From: Carpediemonas membranifera
Lineage: Eukaryota > Fornicata
Assembly: GCA_019828565.1 (NCBI GenBank)
Contig: JAHDYR010000038.1
Location: 1,302,001-1,366,000 of the forward strand
Direction: 5' to 3'
Length of the DNA stretch: 64,000 bases
Below the pieces are notes generated by a model, which was not told the DNA's origin, searched no databases, and worked only from the letters and a program-made list of their open reading frames with translations. The stretch's first letter is position 1; the number at the start of each line of letters is the position of its first letter. Both the position numbers and the translations under genes were made by a program. This document shows positions 1 through 9,937 of the stretch, in pieces.

Positions 1-2667
1 GATGAGGATGAAAGGATCGCTGGCGATAATCTTGATGAGTTCTTCGCCGCTGATTACGCCGAGAATCCCGAGCTCGACAACTACGAGTCCGAAGGTCTCG
101 ACGATGAAGTTCAGGAGCGGATCACGGCCGCGCAGGTCGCTGAGGCCACACGTGTCATCCACGAACGTGCACGCCGCGACATAGAGCATAACAGACGGAC
201 CCCAGCAGCGCTTCTCCACATGGCCTGGCTCGACAACGACGAGGACGACATGGAGCAGCCCGAGGGCGTCAACCGCCTCCGGCTCGTCAGCCGCGCCAAC
301 CGCGCGCTGCTGGAGCACGATCTTCCCGAGCCATCGCAGGCCGAGGAGACAACGATCGCGACGGATCCGCTCGACGGCGGGCAGATCTCGCCCGACCACA
401 TCATCCGTCTGGCACAGTCCCTCGCTGACATCAAGGGCATGCCTATTGCATTCTCAGAGAACCCCGAGACGCAGCAGAGCGTGTACAATCTCTTCCTGAT
501 CTTCTTGACCTTTTACCACGAGGAGAAGCGGGAGTCTGCCTTCTACCGCGACGCTGCGCAAAGCCTCTTCAACCAGGCCGACCCATCGAGCAAGTCCCCC
601 AGTCTGGAGGTCGACCTTTCCCACATGACGGCGATGCACGAGCTGCTTCCTGGGATTGCTGTCGTTGACGCCTGTGAGTCGATGCGCAAGCTAATCCTGA
701 CTGCGGCGCCCGCCCTCCTTCCAGTGCTCGACCAGGCGGCCACGGACTTTATCAAGCGCAACTTCCCGCTGTATGCAAGCCTGGAGGAGCCGCGGCCGTT
801 CAAGGTCCGCTTCACCCAGCCCGAGAACGTCAACCGCATGGGTGACCTCTGCCAAGACACCGTTAACACGCTGGTGGCCCTCGATGGTGTCATCAGTCGC
901 AGGTCTGAGCTTGTTCCCTGCCTTGTTGAGGCCACGTTCAGGTGCCAGGCCTGTGGCGGTGACGCGGCCCCAGTCAAGGTCACTGACCGCAACAGGGTCA
1001 CCCCACCCCGCGATTGCCCACACTGCTCCGCCCGCAACAAGTTCCGTCTGGAGCAGGTCGAGTCCCGCTACGAGAACTTCCGCCGCATCACCCTCACCGA
1101 GCCTCCAACAAGCGTCGAACCCGGCCGCATGCCGCTCAGCGTGGATGTGGTCTTGACAGACGATCTAGTAGACCTCGGCCGGCCCGGCGAGCTCATCACT
1201 GTCATCGGCGTCTTCACGGACAGCATCGACCCAGCCATTGCCCGCATGACGGGCTTCCCAGTGACTCGCACCGTGATCGAGGCCAACAACGTCATTTCTC
1301 CGGAAACCGAGCCCCATATCGCCGGTCTGGATGCCGAGCTCGAGCGCCTCAAGAACGAGCCGAACATCGAGCAGCGCGTGTGCAACAGTATCGCGCACAC
1401 CATCCACGGCCACGAGGACGCCAAGACCGCCATCGCATGCGCCCTGTTCAGCGGCGGAAACGTCGAGGGCTCGAGCGCCACGAAGAGGGGCGACTCGCAT
1501 GTGCTCCTCATCGGCGACCCGGGCCTGGCCAAGTCGCAGATGCTGATGTTCACTAAGAAGGTCGCGCCACGCCCTATCTACACCACCGGCAAGGGCGCTA
1601 GCGCAGTTGGTCTGACCGCTGCTGTGCGGCGAGACCCGATTAGCGGTGAAATGACGCTGCAGGCGGGCGCCCTCGTACTCTCTGACCGCGGTGTTTGCAT
1701 CATCGACGAGTTCGACAAGATGTCCGAGCAGGATCGGTCTGCCCTTCATGAGGGCATGGAGCAGCAGCGCATCTCCATCAACAAGGCCGGCATCAACGCC
1801 GAGCTCAACGCGAGGTCGACCGTTGTTGCTGCTGGAAACCCACGCTTCGGCAAGTACGATGTTAACCTGCCTTTGGCCGCGAATGTTGAGCTGTCGGATC
1901 CGATCTTGTCTAGATTCGATCTCATCATCGTTATGCGTGATACAATCGACCCTGACGAGGATGCGCGGCTCGTCCGCTTCGTCGCCAACAGAATTGCCAA
2001 GGCCGGCGTAGTTGGCGCGGCGCTGCCCGTCGACGAGGAGGAGGAAGATGCCGAGGCCGAGGACAACGACTTCATCCCAGCAGACCTACTCCGGGAGTAT
2101 ATCGCGAGGGCCCGCACGATCGATCCCAAGATCGCGAGCAACGAGGACCTTCACAGATTCGAGGCCAAGTACTCTGAGATTCGCTCGAAGCTCGGCGGGA
2201 CCCAGAACAGCCGCAACCTCAACGCCCGCCACATGGAGGCCGTCATCCGCATTGCCAAGGCCCACGCCCGCATGCGCCTCTCCGCTGTTGTCAACCGCGA
2301 CGACTCCGATTTCGCCTGGCGAGTCTTCCTCAACAGCTACATCAGCCAGCAGCGTCTCAGCGACCAGCGTGGGTTGCGGGATAGGCTGAAGGAGTACATC
2401 GTTGACGAGCGCAACGTCGAGATGGAGGTCTGGCGCGAGATCCGCGCCTGCACCCAGCAGCTCTACGCCGTGCAGCTGAGGCAAGGCAAGACGGATTTCA
2501 CCGTTCGCATCAGCCTCGAGACGCTGCGGAGGCATAACCCGCCGCTCGTTACGAACCGCGAGCAGGCGGTGACCAAGGTGCTGAAGACGGGGAACCTTCA
2601 CGGTACCGGGTACGTGCGAGAGTACGTCGACAAGAGTGCCGTCCTCGTCCGTCGCTTCGTTGTGTAG
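1..2667 (+). CDS. MCM2: MCM2 replicative helicase subunit, 5' partial
   Basis: The frame is open from base 1 to the TAG at 2665-2667 (888 residues), so the true start lies left of the window; the ATG at 220 is internal. Residues before it (ELDNYESEGLDDE, then an Arg-rich stretch) resemble the MCM2 N-terminal extension. A zinc ribbon with CxxC pairs spans nt 943-1035. The AAA+ core has Walker A GDPGLAKSQ (nt 1513), Walker B CIIDEFDK (nt 1696) and arginine finger LSRFD (nt 1906). MCM2 is one of six subunits of the MCM2-7 helicase that unwinds origins and forks in the nucleus. The zinc ribbon and N-terminal context favour MCM2 over other MCMs. An acidic insert (EEEEDAEAED) follows the arginine finger. 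Confidence 0.95.
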   Translation, partial: DEDERIAGDNLDEFFAADYAENPELDNYESEGLDDEVQERITAAQVAEATRVIHERARRDIEHNRRTPAALLHMAWLDNDEDDMEQPEGVNRLRLVSRANRALLEHDLPEPSQAEETTIATDPLDGGQISPDHIIRLAQSLADIKGMPIAFSENPETQQSVYNLFLIFLTFYHEEKRESAFYRDAAQSLFNQADPSSKSPSLEVDLSHMTAMHELLPGIAVVDACESMRKLILTAAPALLPVLDQAATDFIKRNFPLYASLEEPRPFKVRFTQPENVNRMGDLCQDTVNTLVALDGVISRRSELVPCLVEATFRCQACGGDAAPVKVTDRNRVTPPRDCPHCSARNKFRLEQVESRYENFRRITLTEPPTSVEPGRMPLSVDVVLTDDLVDLGRPGELITVIGVFTDSIDPAIARMTGFPVTRTVIEANNVISPETEPHIAGLDAELERLKNEPNIEQRVCNSIAHTIHGHEDAKTAIACALFSGGNVEGSSATKRGDSHVLLIGDPGLAKSQMLMFTKKVAPRPIYTTGKGASAVGLTAAVRRDPISGEMTLQAGALVLSDRGVCIIDEFDKMSEQDRSALHEGMEQQRISINKAGINAELNARSTVVAAGNPRFGKYDVNLPLAANVELSDPILSRFDLIIVMRDTIDPDEDARLVRFVANRIAKAGVVGAALPVDEEEEDAEAEDNDFIPADLLREYIARARTIDPKIASNEDLHRFEAKYSEIRSKLGGTQNSRNLNARHMEAVIRIAKAHARMRLSAVVNRDDSDFAWRVFLNSYISQQRLSDQRGLRDRLKEYIVDERNVEMEVWREIRACTQQLYAVQLRQGKTDFTVRISLETLRRHNPPLVTNREQAVTKVLKTGNLHGTGYVREYVDKSAVLVRRFVV

Positions 2668-2718
2668 GGTACATGACATACGCCCGTAAATGTTGCGTCA
2701 ATTACCATTTACATTTAC

Positions 2719-4965
2719 TTAACCAAACGTAAAGACGTCCTCGGCGAACAGATCGTCTGAGGCAACCTTCTTGCCCGCCGACCGCGACCTTGACTGGGAC
2801 CGACTCTTGCTCTTCCCTGCCTTCACCGCCACCCTCGCCTGTCTGGCAGGCTGGGCCTTAGCAGCGGCGGCCTTAGCAGCGGCAGCCTTAGGCACGCGCG
2901 CGTCATCGCGGTGGATCTTAAATCTCTGAGCGGCCTCGATCTTTGGGGGCGACCCAGACTCTGGGCTGAGCAGGCTGACCCCGAAGTCGTGATCGCGTCG
3001 GCCCGGCAGCGGGTCCGATCTAGCCCTCTTGGTGGGCGGTTTGGAGGCGGCCTTGCGCTTGGGCCTTGGCCTGTGGGTCGGCGTGGGTTGTTGTGAGTAC
3101 AGCGGCTCGACGAGCTCGTTGAGGCCGAGGGAATCGTCGTCGTACTCGTAGCCGGGTGCATGGAGGTCATTTCGCTCGAGCTGCATGCCAAGACTCTGGC
3201 TCGAGTTCGGGACCCGGCCCTGGCTGCTGTGGCGGACGACGAGCTCCGCCGTGGGCACCGCGGACGGGTCAGTCTGCACAGCCGCAGACTCTGACTCCTG
3301 CTCGGCAGTCTGGGCAGAGGTCGAGTGGGTCGGCGTGTCGACCGAGGTCGTCTGACTCACCCGACTGTGCACTTTAGGGATGTCCGTCTGGGTCGAGGCG
3401 GGGCCCGTGGGAGGCGGTCGGGCTGCCTCGAGCTGGGTGGTGAGCGCGCTGTTTGCCTCCCGGATGGAGGAGAGCTCGGCCTCGAGGACTGAGCAGCGGG
3501 TCTCGAACCTGGCGCTGGACTCGCGGATGGATTGGCCGGTGGCGTCGAGGGCTTGGGTCCGCTGGGTCAGGGTGCTCACGGCCGTGTTGGCGTGGGTCAG
3601 CTCGGTCTGCAGGCCGTCTGCCTTGGCTACTGCCGCGATGAGCTCGCCCTCGAGCGCATGGAGCTTCGTGGAGAGGGTGTTGGCCTGACACGACGCGTTG
3701 GTCGCCTTCTCCCGCTCCTCGTTGACCAGGGCGGTTGTAGCCTCAAGTCGCCGCTCGTATGTCCGCTTCATCTCTTCCGCACTGACTTCTGAGTCCCGCT
3801 TATGGGTCTCGAAGTCGGCCTGGGTGGCAGCAAGGGCTGACTCAGACTCGGTCGCTTGTTTGGTCATGGCTTCGAGCTCGGCCTCAAGGTCACTCACCCG
3901 GGAAGATAGCTCGGCCTTAACCTGCTCGAGGGTCCGCGTAAGGGAGCTGACCTCCTTCTTCCGGCACTCCTGCTCGTGACTCAGAGCAGAGTCGGTGTCG
4001 TTGAGTCGACCCCGAGTCAAACCAAGTTCAGTCCGGACTGAGTCAAGATCTGAAGATATGGCTGAGATTTGCTCGATCTTCTCGCTAATCTGTGTGTGGG
4101 CAGTAGCGAGCTGGGATGACGTCTGCTCGAGCTGGGCGGTGGTGGACTCGAGCTTGGCGGTCGACTCGGCATGCGCGGCCTTCTCCTCGTCCAGGAGCTT
4201 GTTGAGCTCCATGCCGCGGTTTTCAGCCTCAGCGGTTGCCTCGCGTTGGTTCTCGAGCAAGCCTTCGGTGGTGGCTATGGTCTTGGCGAGCTCGGCGTGG
4301 TCGGCGGCCGCCTGTGCTTTGGCCTCATCGAGTGTGCGGCAGAGCTCAGAGATCTGGGCGTCACGCTCGGTGATCTCTTCGCGGGCTGCGGCTGCCTCGG
4401 CTGTGAGCCTGTCGTTCTCGTGGGTCAGCCGCTCAAACCCGGCCTCGAGCACGTCGAGCTGGTCGTCCATGGCCGCACGGCGCTCAGTAACAGCGAACAT
4501 GACTTGCTCGTTGGAGGCGATGCGATCTTCCATCTCTTTGATGGTGGTCTTGGCGCAGTCGATGATTGCACGCGATGAGATGAGTTCGAACTCAAACTTC
4601 TCAAGCTGTTGGTTGCGAGAGGCAAGGGTGGTGGACAGCTGAGCCTTCTGTGTCTGGAGCGTCGTCACTGTGCCTTCGAGACGCCGGATCGTGGCAACAG
4701 CCGACTTGAGCTTCGTAGACTTGGTAAGGAAAGGAAAAGGAGGAACAAACCGAAAGCTCTGTATCTGTTTTGGCTCTCTCTTGGTCCTGGAGGAGAACTT
4801 CTACGTAAATAGTGGCGGGTAAGACGAACCAGCAGTTCTTTTCAGGTGATCATAGCGACGCTCACTCTCCGTATCGTAAGACTTTGCCAATGGCTTAGTC
4901 TGAGTTCTTATTTGCCCGAGCGTTCGCGTCTGATTGCCAAACAGACGAGTTGAGCTCGTTAGCAT
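2719..4965 (-). CDS. Three-exon coiled-coil protein with TQT-like motifs and basic tail
   Basis: Modelled as complement(join(2719..4719,4751..4800,4830..4965)), 728 residues. Read without introns, the frame begins only at a GTG (4668). Removing 29-nt and 31-nt introns joins an upstream ATG exon (MLTSSTRLF...) through a heptad-rich middle exon (EVLLQDQERAK) into the long frame; phases agree and the total is divisible by 3. Residues from about 40 to 470 are nearly continuous coiled coil. The C-terminal third is disordered, with three TQT-like motifs, then a Lys/Arg/Ser-rich tail ending FAEDVFTFG. I do not recognise the family. A cytoskeletal or nuclear scaffold is possible from composition only. 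Confidence 0.8.
4720..4750 (-). other. Intron 2 of the coiled-coil gene (31 nt)
   Basis: Minus-strand GTTTGT...CTTACCAAG, with a pyrimidine-rich interior. Its removal keeps the heptad pattern continuous from DTELS into STKLKSAVATI. Confidence 0.8.
4801..4829 (-). other. Intron 1 of the coiled-coil gene (29 nt)
   Basis: Minus-strand GTTCGT...TTTACGTAG. Splicing joins exon 1 (ending in phase 1) to the exon beginning AAGTTCTCC and removes an in-frame TAG. Confidence 0.75.
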
Positions 4966-5129
4966 CACTTTCTTTCGAGAGTCTTATCCGGCATAGACAA
5001 AACTGCGGAAAACGACTCCGCCAACAACACACGTAGTCGGAAGCCTAGCAGCAACGTGTGCCGCGTGGCCTGGCTAAATGGATATTTAGAATTACAACTT
5101 CGAATCTGAGGCTGGCGGAGTAGTGCTCC

Positions 5130-5906
5130 TCACCGCAACCTGGCGTGTGTTGGGGAAATATATGTGTTATCATCCCGCCCCCTATTGATCACAGGACGGT
5201 AGAGGTCCTCCATGTACATCTTGAAGTCAACCGCGCTGTTGGCACCCAACATCACCACAACCCGGGGCAGGTTGTGTTTCCCTGTCTTCACGAGAAGTCT
5301 CAGCGGCCTATCGACCATATACGATGACCACTTGACCTTGTCTGAAACAGGCGTCATCTTCTCACAGTACATCTTCACGGGGCAATCGATCGAGCGCAAA
5401 ACCTCGATAACTAGTCTGTCTACGTCGTCTGCATCTGGTGGATAGGGGTACCATGTTTCCCTTTGCTTCGCAATGTCCTCCTCCGAGAGGGGCGCGACCA
5501 TCTCTGACAAATGGTCGACGGCCATTTCAAACTGCCGCGTTGGCCTACCAAACGGAGACAGGATGGTGTCTAGATCGTCTATAGCCGACTGGATCTCGAT
5601 CATCCAGTCGTCTGACCGGCCTCGGTTGGGAGTTACGCGCTCTGGCGTCCTCACGCGAATCGGCGATGATGGTGGCTTTCTTGCCTTTAGCCTGGCGATT
5701 TCGGAGTCCCGTTCGCGAAGCTCCGTCTTTAACTGTGCCCTCGTTCGTATACTATCGTCGTTATCACTCTCTAGCACCTTGATTCTCGCCTCGAGGTGAA
5801 CAACACGGTGATATGCCTCTAACAGCTTCTTCAATCGGTCCCGTTCGATAAGCTTGATATTTCCATCGTCCCTAGCGTCCTGGAAGCTGTCCACATACCG
5901 TTCCAT
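5130..5906 (-). CDS. Hypothetical protein with short coiled coil
   Basis: 258 residues from the first in-frame ATG (5906); the longer open frame starts only at TTG. Residues 1-90 are charged and helical (MERYVDSFQDARDDGN, then RLKKLLEAYHRVVHLEARI), consistent with a coiled coil. The C-terminal half (VVMLGANSAVDFKMYMEDLY near the end) looks globular but matches no family I recognise. It lies downstream of RPB3 on the same strand, 329 bases away. No signal peptide or membrane segment is visible. Confidence 0.6.
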   Translation of the reverse strand: MERYVDSFQDARDDGNIKLIERDRLKKLLEAYHRVVHLEARIKVLESDNDDSIRTRAQLKTELRERDSEIARLKARKPPSSPIRVRTPERVTPNRGRSDDWMIEIQSAIDDLDTILSPFGRPTRQFEMAVDHLSEMVAPLSEEDIAKQRETWYPYPPDADDVDRLVIEVLRSIDCPVKMYCEKMTPVSDKVKWSSYMVDRPLRLLVKTGKHNLPRVVVMLGANSAVDFKMYMEDLYRPVINRGRDDNTYISPTHARLR

Positions 5907-6235
5907 GGTGCGCCGCGGTGGTCTCGAAGTTTGACCCAGCCAGAACGCCACAACCTGCGGTACGGCCAAGGGTTGCCTCGGTGAAGTGGGTCGCGCGTGT
6001 TAGTCCATCGGACTCTACCCAGTCCCCGATAAGTCCAAGGATTCCTGACCAATCCTCCTCTACCCGACCAATCCTCCTCTACCCGACCAGAGACGGATAC
6101 TTCACCCAGCGCAGCACCCCCGCCCCATGAGTCCTCGTGCCCAAGCTCCCGCTGAGACCGAGCCCGCCGACTCGACCAAACCCACCAAGCTCAGCATACA
6201 GCCCTACGATCGCCTAAACCCCGTATTTATAAGCA
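5907..6235. other. Intergenic region
   Basis: Separates the hypothetical gene from the RPB3 stop. Apart from a 19-bp tandem duplication I see no gene or RNA in it. Confidence 0.5.
6047..6084 (+). repeat. 19-bp direct repeat, two copies
   Basis: Unit GACCAATCCTCCTCTACCC occurs twice head to tail, followed by the first five bases of a third copy. It lies upstream of a minus-strand gene and downstream of another. Confidence 0.8.
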
Positions 6236-7288
6236 TCACCACGCCTCATCCAGCCCATCACCGTAATCATTCATCTCATCCGGGTCGGGTGAGTCATGCC
6301 TCTCCTGGCGACCCAGTCGCACGAGCAGGTCCGTCTTAATTGCGTTGGTCTTCTCGTGCATAATGCGGATGGCCATCTGGACCATCTGGTCGGGCGTGAG
6401 GGCGCCTGTGCCCTCGATGTCGAGGATGAATTCGGTGGTCGACATGTCCACGCTTACCAGGTTATTAAGGCGCGCATCGGGGAGGTCGGCAAGGCAGTTC
6501 ATGCAGAAGATGCACGCGGCTTCGTCAGTGACCTCGATACCCTCACCGATGCTGCATGTAAAGACATCACGAGGGCACAGCTCAGCATAGGCCTCGAGCT
6601 GCTCGGGGCACTGGCGCACGACGTCCGTGAGGGTCTCCGGGTTGAGCTTGATCACAGGGACACGCCGGAGTGCAATGTTGGAGGCTGGGATCCACTTGGC
6701 GTGGAGCTTGCCGGTCCCCTTGCGGGCATAGCAGGTCAGCTTCAAGCGCTGCTTCTTGCCGAGCTTCGTGATGACGATCGGGCCCTCAGAAACAGCGGGC
6801 TCGTGGCAATCCACACCTTCGCGCCATCTAAGGACGCGCGGGGCGACCGGGAAGGGTTTGGGATCAATGTCGGGGCTGTTGCCAGCGTCACCCGACTGGA
6901 AGTGGTCCTGCGTCACACTCAAGGGCTCCAGCGTGTTGGATTCTTGGTCTACGGTGAATATGTAGCGGCACTTCTCACACCCTGAGGAGCAATCGCAGTC
7001 CCAGGTGAACTTGAGGCGATTCATGTTGTCGGCAAGGGCTCCGCTGGCAAGGGGAATGAGACCGAGACGAAGCGCAAGGATCTCATCGTCAATGGGAGAC
7101 GTGTTTTCTTGGATAATCACGTCATCGACCGCGAGAGTGGGAACATCGGCAAGAATTGTACGCCTAATGGCTGAGGCAACAGCAAGAGAGGTGTTCTTCA
7201 GCCTGATGCTCATATAGTTATTTGGCTGGCCATTCGTGGTGTCCCCAAGCTGCTCTATTTGAAACGTGGTGGTGTTCTCGCCAGGCAT
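6236..7288 (-). CDS. RPB3: RNA polymerase II subunit RPB3
   Basis: 350 residues, ATG at 7288. The N-terminal alpha-like dimerisation domain carries RLKNTSLAVASAIRRTILADVP, then an RPB3-type cysteine cluster (CDCSSGCEKC, nt about 6970-7000). KKQRLKLTCYARKGTGKLHAKW matches the RPB3 consensus segment RKGxGKxHAKW. A second CxxC lies in ACIFCMNC, and the C-terminal helix region (GALTPDQMVQMAIRIMHEKTNAI) belongs to the alpha dimerisation fold. RPB3 pairs with RPB11 to nucleate Pol II assembly. The cysteine pattern and length favour RPB3 over RPAC1. Divergent from RIO1, with about 160 bases between start codons. Confidence 0.92.
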   Translation of the reverse strand: MPGENTTTFQIEQLGDTTNGQPNNYMSIRLKNTSLAVASAIRRTILADVPTLAVDDVIIQENTSPIDDEILALRLGLIPLASGALADNMNRLKFTWDCDCSSGCEKCRYIFTVDQESNTLEPLSVTQDHFQSGDAGNSPDIDPKPFPVAPRVLRWREGVDCHEPAVSEGPIVITKLGKKQRLKLTCYARKGTGKLHAKWIPASNIALRRVPVIKLNPETLTDVVRQCPEQLEAYAELCPRDVFTCSIGEGIEVTDEAACIFCMNCLADLPDARLNNLVSVDMSTTEFILDIEGTGALTPDQMVQMAIRIMHEKTNAIKTDLLVRLGRQERHDSPDPDEMNDYGDGLDEAW

Positions 7289-7450
7289 TTCGAGAGAGCG
7301 CTTGTTCGTCGGTTAAAGTGCGAAATAGATCCCTGGCAATATAGCCAGCTCTGCTCGCTCAGCCTCCGCCACATGAGATCGTTGGCCTCGCTGTACAATC
7401 CTCGCTGCCGTTTGATGAGATCATTTTGCGAGCGGCACTCGAAACGCAGG

Positions 7451-8866
7451 ATGGACCACGACGACGTCGCTACACGGACGAAGAACCGCACGCGGAAGGA
7501 TAAGGCCGATCGTGCTACTGTTGATGGCGTGTTGGACAACCGTACGCGCGTACGTATCCAGAAGCTCCTCACAGCTCATCTTTCTGAGGAGCAACGCGAA
7601 GCTGGCCTTTCTGCGAGTCTTGAAGGCTCTATCTCCCGCGGCAAGGAAGCCAATGTGTTCCTTGTTAAGCTCCCCGATGAAAAGTACGTCTGCGTCAAGG
7701 TCTACAACACCTCTATCCTCGTCTTCAAGGACCGTGAGGTCTACGTGACTGGCGAGCATCGCTTCGCCTCCAGCGGCTACACCAAGAACCCCCGCACAAT
7801 GGTTGAGATGTGGTGCAACAAGGAGATGCGAAACCTTCTCCGCCTCCGCCGCGCCAACTTGCCAGTTCCCCAGGCCTTCGACGTCAAGAAGAACGTGCTC
7901 CTCATGGAACTAATCCCGGCCCACCCCATCGAAAACCCATCGACAGCGGCCCTGCGGCTCAAGGACATTACGTGGAAGTGCAGTACCGACAGTACAAAGT
8001 CACCGCTGGTCAAGGCGTGGCTCAAGACGTTCAGATTCGTGTTCCTGATGTATAACGCAGCCGGTCTAGTGCACGGCGATCTGTCGGAGTACAACATGCT
8101 CTACGGGAAGGACGCCAAAGGTAGGGGAGAGGTCTATGTCATCGATGTATCACAATCAGTCGAACTCGACCACAACCAAGCCTTCGACTTCCTCCGCCGT
8201 GACATTAAGAACGTCACCCGCTACTTCCAGGCCCAAGGCGTTATCACTCCCAGCAGCAGGGCCGTGTTTGAGTGCATCACCGACCCATCCCACATGGTGC
8301 AGACGTCACCGCCCTCTAACAAAGCCTCGTATGACGAGGAGACTCTGGCTAAGAAGGAGGCTGCCTGGCAGGATGCTGTGGGTGCTCTCCACGTCAAGTC
8401 GAGCAAGCTGGCCGTGAGCATGTGGCAGGAGACGAACGACGCCGTGCGGGCTGGCACGTATGCCCTGGACGAGGTCGAGGAGGCCGTATTCATGCAGCAG
8501 TTTATCCCCAGGGTGCTGGACGACATCACGGACACGGGCCGCCAGAGGAGGGCGATGCTGGCCATGTTGCGGGCTGCAGACGACGGGGAGGACAGCGAAG
8601 GTGACGATGATGAGGAAAACGACGAGGACGATGGGTCATGTGACTCGGCTGAGTCGAGTGACTCTGACGGGGCGGGGGGTCGGCACCGGGATGAGTCCGT
8701 GCCCGACGAGGAGGCGCGGTACAAGCGGAAGGACATGACCAAGGAGGAGTGGAAGGCGGCCAAGAAGGCCATCAAGGAGGAGCGGGCCGAGAAGCGGAAG
8801 GACAAGGTCGCCAAGAAGGACAAGAAGAGGGCAAAGACGCTGAGCATGCGGAACAGAGGCAAGTAG
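7451..8866 (+). CDS. RIOK1: RIO1 atypical protein kinase
   Basis: 471 residues from the ATG at 7451; the frame is open further upstream and alternative in-frame ATGs exist there. The glycine-rich loop region is GSISRGKEANVFLVK, followed by ILVFKDREVYVTGEHRF and NPRTMVEMWCNKEMRNLLRL, all RIO1 signatures. The catalytic loop is LVHGDLSEYNMLY, and the DFG position reads DVSQSVE, as in RIO1 rather than RIO2. The tail is acidic (EGDDDEENDEDDG), then Lys-rich. RIO1 acts in late cytoplasmic maturation of the 40S subunit. Confidence 0.95.
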   Translation: MDHDDVATRTKNRTRKDKADRATVDGVLDNRTRVRIQKLLTAHLSEEQREAGLSASLEGSISRGKEANVFLVKLPDEKYVCVKVYNTSILVFKDREVYVTGEHRFASSGYTKNPRTMVEMWCNKEMRNLLRLRRANLPVPQAFDVKKNVLLMELIPAHPIENPSTAALRLKDITWKCSTDSTKSPLVKAWLKTFRFVFLMYNAAGLVHGDLSEYNMLYGKDAKGRGEVYVIDVSQSVELDHNQAFDFLRRDIKNVTRYFQAQGVITPSSRAVFECITDPSHMVQTSPPSNKASYDEETLAKKEAAWQDAVGALHVKSSKLAVSMWQETNDAVRAGTYALDEVEEAVFMQQFIPRVLDDITDTGRQRRAMLAMLRAADDGEDSEGDDDEENDEDDGSCDSAESSDSDGAGGRHRDESVPDEEARYKRKDMTKEEWKAAKKAIKEERAEKRKDKVAKKDKKRAKTLSMRNRGK

Positions 8867-9355
8867 GGCCAGGGTGCCGATGTAAAGCGCGCGGATTATC
8901 AGTGTGATGTGCTCGGGATGTGACTGCTGCATGGCTCGCGGCAGGGGTCTTTTTTGGTTTACTATTGGTCTGAGAGCGTGGCGTGATATCAGCTCGAGAG
9001 ATGGTGGTGGGTTTGGCTTTTGTATCATCCGGATCACGCTCAAACTGATGGGTTCATTTTTCCAGCCACAAACTACCAGCAACCAATACAGCAGAGATAT
9101 GGTCTCTTTCCCCTCTATTCTCCCGAAAAGGGGCACCATGCCCCCAGATCTTATTGCTTTCCCCGAAATTGAGATGCCGCTCCCCGTTGCGGAGCTCCTT
9201 GGCGAGAGAACCCTCCCGCGTCCCTCCACGGGCTCTACTGGCAACGGTTAAACCCAATAGCTCCGTTAGCACTAAATGCAGAGAGAATGTTGCTTTCTCT
9301 CCTTGTGTGTCTGACATATCTTAGATTCAATGTTGTCGCCACAAATCCTGGGTAA
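8867..9355. other. Intergenic region between RIO1 and the cathepsin B fragment
   Basis: Two convergent genes end here. A short plus-strand ORF (MPPDLIAFPEIEMPLPVAEL, ending at 9251) is open but has no neighbour, family or upstream signal to support it. Confidence 0.5.
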
Positions 9356-9811
9356 TCAGGTGCTGTTGGCGCCCTTGCACGACCTGCTCTTGAACTTCTG
9401 CGCGTAGTAGCGATGCGGGTGCGCCGTGCCGTCTGCGCAGTAGTGGTGGCAGTGGCCGGCGACCTTGGTCACGCCGCTAGTGTACGGGAAGCACGCGAGC
9501 GACGGGCTTCCAAAGAACTCGAGATACTCGTATGCGCGCTTCGGGTAGCCCCCGTGGCACCCGAGCTGGCCCGCGAAGTCGCACGCGACGAGGTCCTGGG
9601 GCGAGAGCAGGCTCTTCTTGCCCGTCTTGATGCAGAAGCGGTCGCTCAGCGCGGTCGAGCTGCCGAACGCCCAGCAGCTGCCGCACTGGCCCTGGTTGAG
9701 GACGTAGTCGAGGCAGTGCGGCTCGAGCTCGCGCCAGTCAAGGGAGTCGCCGAGCTGCTCGGCGGGCAGGGCCTCCACGGCGCCCAGCAGCTCGATGCTC
9801 AGTCTACTCAT
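9356..9811 (-). pseudogene. Truncated cathepsin B-like cysteine protease
   Basis: 151 residues from an ATG at 9811. It has the papain-family active-site cysteine motif QGQCGSCWAFG, then LSPQDLVACD and GCHGGYPKRAYEYL, in normal cathepsin B order. The stop at 9356 falls just after the CxxxC...FKSRSC region, so the catalytic His (GHA) and Asn (NSW) that follow in this family are absent, and I do not find them downstream in any minus frame. There is also no signal peptide or propeptide. It is best read as a 3'-truncated gene copy or pseudogene; a regulatory short product cannot be excluded. Confidence 0.75.
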
Positions 9812-9850
9812 TCTCCAACGATTGGGGCCTTTCGATTGCTGATTCTGAGT

Positions 9851-9898
9851 TGTGCTATTGAAGGGCCCAACAATGTGTTTATACTGCGCAACATGAGT
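9851..9898 (-). promoter_or_regulatory. Shared TATA-like upstream element, copy 1
   Basis: On the minus strand it reads TTGCGCAGTATAAACACA, then TTGTTGGGCCCTTCAATAGC, about 40 bases upstream of the cathepsin B ATG. It lies in the short interval shared with the divergent TPR-RCC1 gene. Nearly identical to the copy at 16676. Confidence 0.55.
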
Positions 9899-9937
9899 CG
9901 GGCAGTTTTAGGTTCTTCACGCGCTGAATTTCCAAGA

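Noticed and set aside
8904-9251. 115-codon plus-strand ORF after RIO1
   Set aside because: Only the last third looks protein-like; no neighbour, family or upstream element supports it.
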